This document shows positions 57,415-64,000 of a stretch of DNA of 64,000 bases, piece by piece. Both the position numbers and the translations under genes were made by a program. Under the pieces are notes generated by a model that worked only from the letters and a program-made list of their open reading frames with translations, had not been told where the DNA came from and ran no database searches. Positions within the stretch are counted from its first letter, which is position 1. The number at the start of each line of letters is the position of its first letter. The stretch is from Cryptomeria japonica (Eukaryota; Streptophyta; Pinopsida; Cupressales; Cupressaceae): assembly GCF_030272615.1 (NCBI RefSeq), contig NC_081412.1:20871932-20935931 (forward strand), given 5' to 3'.

Positions 57415-58730
57415 TGAAGAGCAGAGAGTAAAACTCTTCATTTCACACACACACATTGGGCTTTGGACTTATTAGTAATTATTGTCTGATACAGGTTTAT
57501 GCATGGCAATGTGCTGTCTCAACTAGCAGACCACATCTTGTAGTGCATTCAAGTTGCATGCTATGTATTTTACAATGTGGTTTCGCATCCTTTGTGCCTT
57601 GGTGTAGGTTCTTATTTGCAAGTGATTTCTACATTATCAGTAAATGAACGAGTTTTAGAATTTTTATGTTTTATTTTGGTGAACACTAAAAATGTTACAA
57701 ATCCAAGGTTCACTGGTAGGTGTCTGAAATGCAGGGAGTCAAAAATTTTCCATTCACACAAACATTGGGCTCTAAGCTGTTGAGGATTTGAACAAAAGTT
57801 TTATGAATGGCAGTCCCCAGTTTCAAACAGTAGATTGCATATTTTGTATTTCAGTTTATGTTGTGTATTTTCACAAAGTGGTTTGGCATCCTGTGCTCTG
57901 GTGTAGACTCAATCTTTTTGTCCTCTATAAAGTTGATTTCTATATTACCTGTGAATGAACAAGTTTTAGCAGTTCAAATTTTGGTAAGCACTTTAGCGGT
58001 GCAAATCCATGGAGTAGATTCATTGGAGAATATTTGTACATTAGGGGTTTGTGCCAATTTAGGCAATAATTTGTAGGTACCTTTAACCCAATTAGTTTCA
58101 GTAGAGAAGGTCTATTTATTAGATGCTAATTGTTTGTACCTATGAATTCATTACATTTTGGTGAACACTAAGGCGGTTGAAATGCAGAGTCAAACAATTG
58201 CTCACACATTTGGCTCCTTTGTGTTTTGGTGTAGGCTCTTTATTTTTTGGTTCCGAGTGATTTCTATATTACCAGTAAATGAACATGTTTTAGCAGTTCT
58301 ATGTTTAAATTTTGGGGAACACTTCAGTGGTGGTGTAGATTTGTTCCAAAATGTTTTGTACATAGGGATTTTTGTCAATCTAGGCAATTGTTATAGTTTC
58401 ACGTGTTTTTAAAAACTTGCAGGTGCTTTTACCAATTAGTTTGAATAGAGAAGGCCCATTTATCACATGCTAATGAGTTGTAATTATGAGTTCCTTACAT
58501 TTTGGTGAGCGTTGAAGTGGAAATGCAGGTGTCAAACACTTACCCACACATCTCTGGCTCTAAGCTTGCTGCGATGCGAGCCAGTGATTTATAAAAGCAT
58601 CGTGTTTCAATGAGTAGAACACATATTTCTTCGCATTTCAGTTTTTGTTGCCATTTTCACAATGTGCTTGTCCAACATTCTTTTCATTTTGGTGTAGTCC
58701 CTCATTTTTTTGGTCTTATAATACTAGTAA
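57415..58730 (+). repeat. Degenerate tandem array downstream of COI1 (about four units, ~300-350 bp)
   Basis: Landmarks recur in the same order: a cacacattgggct-like start (57450, 57755, 58200, 58540), ttggtgtagg (57600, 57898, 58219, 58689), accagtaaatgaac-like (57640, 57945, 58270) and attttggtgaacac (57673, 57980, 58150, 58310). Units are diverged and spacing varies, so the array is old. No frame is shared. Confidence 0.65.
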
Positions 58731-59029
58731 ATGTAGAGAAAAACCCTCAAGAAAAGTAAAGACAATACACAAATATAGAGTAGATAAAAACAACAAAATG
58801 TTTGTATATATGTTTGTTGCACCACTTTGAGGGGACAATCCTCCTAATAGAGCATAAACTTTAATTACAATATTCAAATGTTTTTTACATATAAGAATCT
58901 ATTACAATATATAAACAAAAAAGGGTAAAAATTTATTAATCACAAAAGAAGATTACAAAGCAAAAATGGCCAACAGTCCAGCAAAGAACAAAGAATTAGC
59001 CATTTCTATTTTCCCCAACTAATTGCTCG
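58731..59029. other. AT-rich spacer, nothing recognised
   Basis: No coding homology or repeat pattern was found. Confidence 0.3.
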
Positions 59030-59170
59030 AACATATGAGATAAATCCAAATGCAAATATCCTCTTTCTGCAATATTCCAACCCCTAGAGGAGCTATCAAT
59101 GTTTATCTTCAGAACTCCTCGAGGAGGAAGCCATTGGCCTACCCGATCAGTCTTTCTCTTAGACTGGCCA
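59030..59170 (-). pseudogene. LINE RNase H start, small fragment
   Basis: The minus strand reads QWLPPRGVLKINIDSSSRGW, matching the linker and first strand of the LINE RNase H domain (usually PPPG.LK.NFDG), then diverges and stops. It is only about 45 codons long. Confidence 0.45.
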
Positions 59171-59418
59171 CATCTGTTTCATGTAGTTCATTACAATATA
59201 TAACATATTGCTGAAGAAATATACTATCATTCCATGAATGTTGAATGGACACTTAAATTTTAATTTACAATATGGATGTCTTACTAATAAGTTTATGCAC
59301 TTAATCTAATATAAAGTAATAACTAATACATATATAATGAGGGTTCTTAACAATGCTTCTCCCTTCAAAAAATTATTGTCGAAGCTTAACATTAGGACAT
59401 TTAGATTGAATGCTAACG

Positions 59419-59476
59419 GGCTCACATGTGTCATCTTCGCGTTGCATGGCTCACTTGTGTCATCTTCGCGTTGCAA
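59419..59476. repeat. 29-bp direct tandem duplication
   Basis: ggctcac(a/t)tgtgtcatctt with cgcgttgca occurs at 59419 and 59448, adjacent and nearly identical. Confidence 0.85.
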
Positions 59477-59699
59477 GCTTTCCCATTTGACTAAAACCTC
59501 TTAAATTGCACAAGTGCACAGTTTCTTGGTGCACTTGTTCAAGATAACATCTTGTTCCAAACAAAAATGGGTCCCTCGTATAATGTGGGAAGTGCTCTAA
59601 AGACTTGTGTAATTGGCTCAAGGCAAGAGACGAAAAATTTGGTAGATCTTTAAGGGTAGCGAAGTACAAGTTTTTACCCCACCTAACCTATGTGCTACA

Positions 59700-60520
59700 C
59701 TGTTTGATAAAGGTCATAAAATATTAAACCCAACTTGTTCCACAAGGGTGATTGCATATAAAGTTGGAGATGCAGAAAGATGATTGTTTATTAAAGACAC
59801 ATGTTGACCTATGTTGATCCACTTGTTTCTTCATTTTCAGTTTTTCATTTATAGTAAAATGCCCTTGAGGACCTTGAAGGATTTTCCTCATTGGGAAGGG
59901 GAATTGTCAATTGTGTGGACCCTTGAAGAAGCTTGGACATAGGGAAGCAACGAATGTAGGGGTTAGACTATAGAGAGCCTCATATGGAGTCATTTTGGAT
60001 GCACTATGGTAAGTGGTTTCATACCACTACTTTAGTACTCAATCCAATGTACTTGTTGCTTAGATAATATGTTGAACTCATGTCTAATTGAGTGACCTAC
60101 AACTTAAATAATGCCATCTAGAATTTTCTAATGAAGGCATGATTGTGATCATTGACAATGGAGTGGGGCATGCCATGAAGTTTGAAGATTATGTCCAAGA
60201 AGTATTGTGCTATGATTATTGTTGTGTAAGGTTGTGGTGAGACAAAAATGATCGCATCTAGTTAGATGCTTAACAATTGCCAAAATGGTTTGCTTTCCAC
60301 TAAATTTAGAAAGCCCAATAATGAAAACCATATAATTATTTATTTATGCCATATTTAGAATAGTAATGGTTTGTAAATTTTTGGTAATTTGATTGTCTTC
60401 ACTTTTTTGCATCGACTCGCATCACACTTTGCCACAAAGTATTTGACATCTTGCTTAATTCCATTGCAAAAGAAATTGTCATTGACACTCTCATGTCTTC
60501 AAAAAACTTGAGTGACATGT
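59700..60520 (-). pseudogene. Ty3/Gypsy integrase remnant
   Basis: The minus strand from about 60500 reads NFFCNGIKQDVKYFVAKCD (zinc-binding region, normally FFW.GMK.DV..FV..C..C), then MVFIIGLSKFSGKQTI and VKHLTRCDHF (start of the catalytic core, usually MDFI.GLP...G....VVDRLTK..HF). Farther on come LFKL and QLDMSSTYYLSN, standing for the TKLNMSSAYHPQTDGQTE block. Several frames and stops are crossed. The catalytic residues cannot be assured and the gene is dead. Confidence 0.6.
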
Positions 60521-60768
60521 AGTGGGGAAGAATGAAATTATGATAATGTGTAAGACTTCAATTCGGATTTGTGACATACATAAATGTTGTCACGATATTT
60601 CAGTTTGTCTTTGCCATGCAAACCTTGACATTGAATGATTTTGTTCCATTTGGTGAATACTATCATGATGTTTGGAATTAGTTGCTAATTCCTTGAAAGG
60701 AAGCTATAGATTGAATGGTCTTGTTCCAATTGGTGAATAATAACTTGAACTTTCAAGTTTACTTGACT

Positions 60769-62100
60769 TGTTGATGTGTTCTTTATGCACCTCAAACACG
60801 GAATAAAATACCAAGGTATCTTATCCTCTCTTGAACAAAATCTCTCAAATGCTATGTTTCATGATCAAATGAGACAACTCCAAGGTTTTGAAATGTCAGG
60901 CCTTGACGTGTGGATAAGCTCAATGGTTGATGTGATAATGCTGGAATCACAAGGGGACTTACGTTGCATACAAATGCTTGAATGTTTGAAAGTTACTGGA
61001 ACTTGGGACTAACTCATCTAACAAAGAAAGAACAAAAGGAAAGGGTTTAGAGAGTCTAATATAATCCTAGGAATGTAGGATGTAGTGAATGACTTGGTGA
61101 AACTCTACAAGACTTTGCTTTAACATCAGTGAACAACTCCACAAAGCTAGTGCAATTTTCTAAGGTAAATATATGATGTTCAAATTACCACCAACAACAT
61201 AGACACCATGAAGGCAATCTATATCAATGTGTGAATAGCAATTGAAGTTAAGCTTGAATAAGGATTCCAGTTGACCACACAAGGCAAGTTTACAATCAAC
61301 AAACTGCTAGTAGTATGGATATGCAAATCTCACCAATAATCATCCACAAAATCTTCCATTCAATTAACCAACATTAAAACAAACGAGAAGTAGAGACCAT
61401 GCAACATGTTGAATTAACATGCAAAATTCACCATAACTTCAATGAAAAAACATTTTCTTTTGCAACAAGATCTTGGCAACAATCATTACCTTCTCTCCTA
61501 ATCTACTTCTACTTTAACTTCTAATTCCTAATTGCCTTAGCAACCATTCTTCTACTTTTCTAACATTAGCTTTTACAAATGAGAGGGTTGAGCCCTTGTA
61601 TTGGAGTCCTATTTACAATGAACGACTCAAATTGATTCACAATTGATGGCCAAGATCAAAAGATAGAAATCCTAATTAGGGTTTGTTGCAACCACCATTA
61701 CATTGGCCAATGAGAGATGAGGATAGGTAAGATCAATAATATTTGATGTAGCGCCACGCGTAACTTTTATTATCCTTTAATGAACGCTGACCTGGAACCC
61801 TTTTGATTGGACAAATGGTGATTGGAATGCTAGCTTAGCTTTCATTGTAGACTTGATCAACTCTTGAACATTCCTCATGATGTTTGGAATTCCTTGTGAT
61901 AATGTCTTGGATTTGTCTTTCCCTCATTTGTTTACCATCATGGTGAAGTTTTCTTCATGTTTGAGCTAGTCCTTATCTTTGCTTTTCAAAATCCCTATTT
62001 TGAAATCCTCTTCCCATCCTTGAAATGTTGATCTTCCTCATTTGCATTAGTGATGTTGTCCTTGCAATATGCTGGTAGAGTCTTTTTTCCAAATCGTACC
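60769..62100 (-). mobile_element. Element E, diverged relative of giant LTRs B-D (U5/promoter end)
   Basis: It begins tgttgatgtgttctttatg and runs parallel to element C from 40549: aataaaataccaaggtatct, cacaaggggacttac, aactgctagtagtatggata, and a telobox palindrome variant (cctaattagggttt) at about 61670. The hairpin array is not seen. The far edge is not resolved and homology fades after about 61950. Confidence 0.6.
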
Positions 62101-62536
62101 TTTATCTTCTTGAATTTGAACTTTGATTCCTCCTCATAACATGTTTAAGTTTCTTCATTCTTGCATTTCACTTGGTTGTCCTCTTGGAGCCGACCCTTCA
62201 TCATTTGTTGCTTTGAAGTGTTGAGCCCTTGGTACCCCTGCAAGTTGCATCCTCTTTCATCTCAAGCCTTGATCATTGTGCTTCCCTTCCTTGTAGTAGA
62301 CCCACAAAATAAACAAATATTGAATCAAACACCTATGGGATAAACCTTGTTTCAACCTTAGTGGGAAATCATTCCTTGTAGGGACTAATTCAATCCTTGA
62401 AATTTATCATTGTCTTCATGATCAATTTCTCATGATGGAAATTCAAAGGTTACATGGACAACTTGCTCTTAGAAAATTTCACTTCATTTTGATGCCTTAC
62501 CCTTGAAGTGGAGATTCGATCTCCATAGGGACTCCT
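62101..62536. other. Spacer between E and the terminal LTR
   Basis: No coding homology was found. It may belong to the diverged upstream part of element E. Confidence 0.3.
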
Positions 62537-64000
62537 TGTTGAACACACAATTATACTGAGAGGTGGGGTGAATCAATGCATTTCATTAAAATCTTCTAAT
62601 TCCACATTTTATCACTCACAAGTAACTAATCATATAATGCAAAAGAATGAGAAGATCAGTAACACAACACAACATCATGATTTACGTGGAAAACCCAAGA
62701 TGGGAATAGCCTCACAAATGTGTTAATTAATTACAATTGATTTGAAGGCACCAACCTTTATGAGACACCAATCTCCTTACAATAACTTATTCGGGGTTTG
62801 GGACATCAATCCCTCATAAAATTCATGTAGGGTTCCAACCCTTAATCAACATGCAAAACTACAATCTTGATGTAATACACTTAATGTCAAGAAAAATGAA
62901 CCTTTATAATTCTGCTTTTGTCTCTTCAAAAGTTTGGTTCACACCTTTTCAACTCTGCTGCACTCCCTTTTCTGGTGTTTATATTGATGAAACAATATCT
63001 ATACACACTCTCTTTTTCTTTCCTACAACATCTGGATTATTTAACTCATAACCGCATCAACACCATTTGTGTCAATTTACATTCTATTCGTATGCATTGT
63101 ATTCACCTCCATAAAGTCGATCAATACCACATCACAGATCATTCGGGTAGTTGTTTGCATTGTTATGATGCAACATGACCTGTACATCTTTCTATGCTTG
63201 CAATAGGTATTGTTCATTGAGTCGGTTTGCATTATGTTCGTGTCATCATAGCATAGAGAATCCATCCCATTTTGTAACTCATCATAGTCTATGTAATTGC
63301 GTTCAATATATCGTTGTCTAAGTCAACTTGTGCAAGTTCCTAGAATGCTTTGTTATCGCGCCAAAACAAGTTCCTTTAGATCCTTTAAATTTGGATTGTT
63401 GATCATCACTATTTGACTCAAAAGATTTGTCATTTTTACCACTGTGGCGGTTCTACATGCCACTTCACATTTTGGCTTGCACAATCTCCCTGAGTCTTCA
63501 ACAGTATGTCATGTCGGAGAAACTTGGAAATTCTCTTGTCAATGCATGACACCTAATCAGATTAAAACACCTCATTCAAGTGGGAACAACTGGCACACTC
63601 TGTGTCGTGGGACCACATCATGCTGCTCCAGAATTAAGCTTATCTGACATCTTTTGGTAAGTGTGCAATGGCGTTGCAATTTGAGCTGTTCAAGTGTCTT
63701 CTTGATGTTGGAGCCTCAACTATCTCGCACCACCAACGATCATATGCATTCAACCTTCGTCAACCACATCAACGTATGGGGTTCACAAGTCTCTCGTGTG
63801 CTCTCACTGTCTCAGGTGCTTGTTGAGACACAAAATATGTATCGACAATCACTGAGTACCTCCACATTGTCACTACCTCAGATACTCAGTGAAACACATA
63901 ATGTGTCTCAACAGTATACCGAGTACCTCCTTGCCACGTGCCACTTCATCTGCCACGTCGTTAAACCTTTCTCTTAGGTGCTCAGTGAGATATGCAATTC
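62537..64000 (-). mobile_element. LTR of the type seen at the window start, reverse orientation, possibly cut by the window edge
   Basis: It begins tgttgaacacacaattatac, followed by tgagaggtggggtgaatca and, near 62685, cgtggaaaacccaagatggg. These are the reverse-complement counterparts of features near 1400 and 1060. No coding region was found. The sequence near the window end has repeated ctcagtga and gagtacctcc motifs. The end may lie outside the window. Confidence 0.45.

Overview
The window reads as nuclear DNA of a conifer. A best guess is the cypress/yew side, from the look of the LTR families; this rests on pattern memory and no search. The evidence is a plant gene with two introns above 20 kb, AT-rich non-coding DNA, and nested Copia, Gypsy and LINE debris making up most of the sequence.

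Only one host gene can be supported: a three-exon orthologue of CORONATINE INSENSITIVE 1 (COI1), the F-box/LRR jasmonate receptor. Exons lie at 7712-8199, 28571-29063 and 54299-55096 on the + strand. The splice sites are GT-AG and the joined reading frame is 592 codons plus stop, the same length as Arabidopsis COI1. The gene spans 47.4 kb, of which 1.78 kb is coding. The ligand-pocket arginines and tyrosines are all present.

1-7.7 kb: the end of an LTR, a decayed LINE, AT-rich repeats and the COI1 upstream region. 8.2-28.6 kb (intron 1): degenerate tandem repeats, two pseudogene fragments, a microsatellite, a diverged tandem duplication, and a nearly intact Copia element A (16936-26509). A carries a nested giant LTR-like element, B (21587-25563). 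29.1-54.3 kb (intron 2): a four-copy 310-bp tandem array, a Gypsy-type gag-only remnant, a decayed minus-strand Copia element G (37456-47194) with nested giant element C (40549-44977), and a third giant element D (48338-52699). 55.1-64 kb: the 3' flank, tandem repeats, Gypsy integrase and LINE fragments, a fourth relative of the giant element (E), and an LTR of the same kind as the one at the window start, in reverse orientation.

The most unusual structure is the B/C/D family. These are 4-4.4 kb TG...CA elements without coding capacity; B and D have 5-bp target duplications. Each carries 10-16 copies of a roughly 40-bp nested inverted repeat spaced about 165-180 bp apart, a palindromic pair of telobox motifs just upstream of a TATA box, and (at least in B and D) a second TATA module. 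The hairpin sequence differs between copies, but its arms change together, so the pairing is kept. Elements A and G each lie wholly inside one COI1 intron, and B (+) and C (-) flank exon 2 in inverted orientation.
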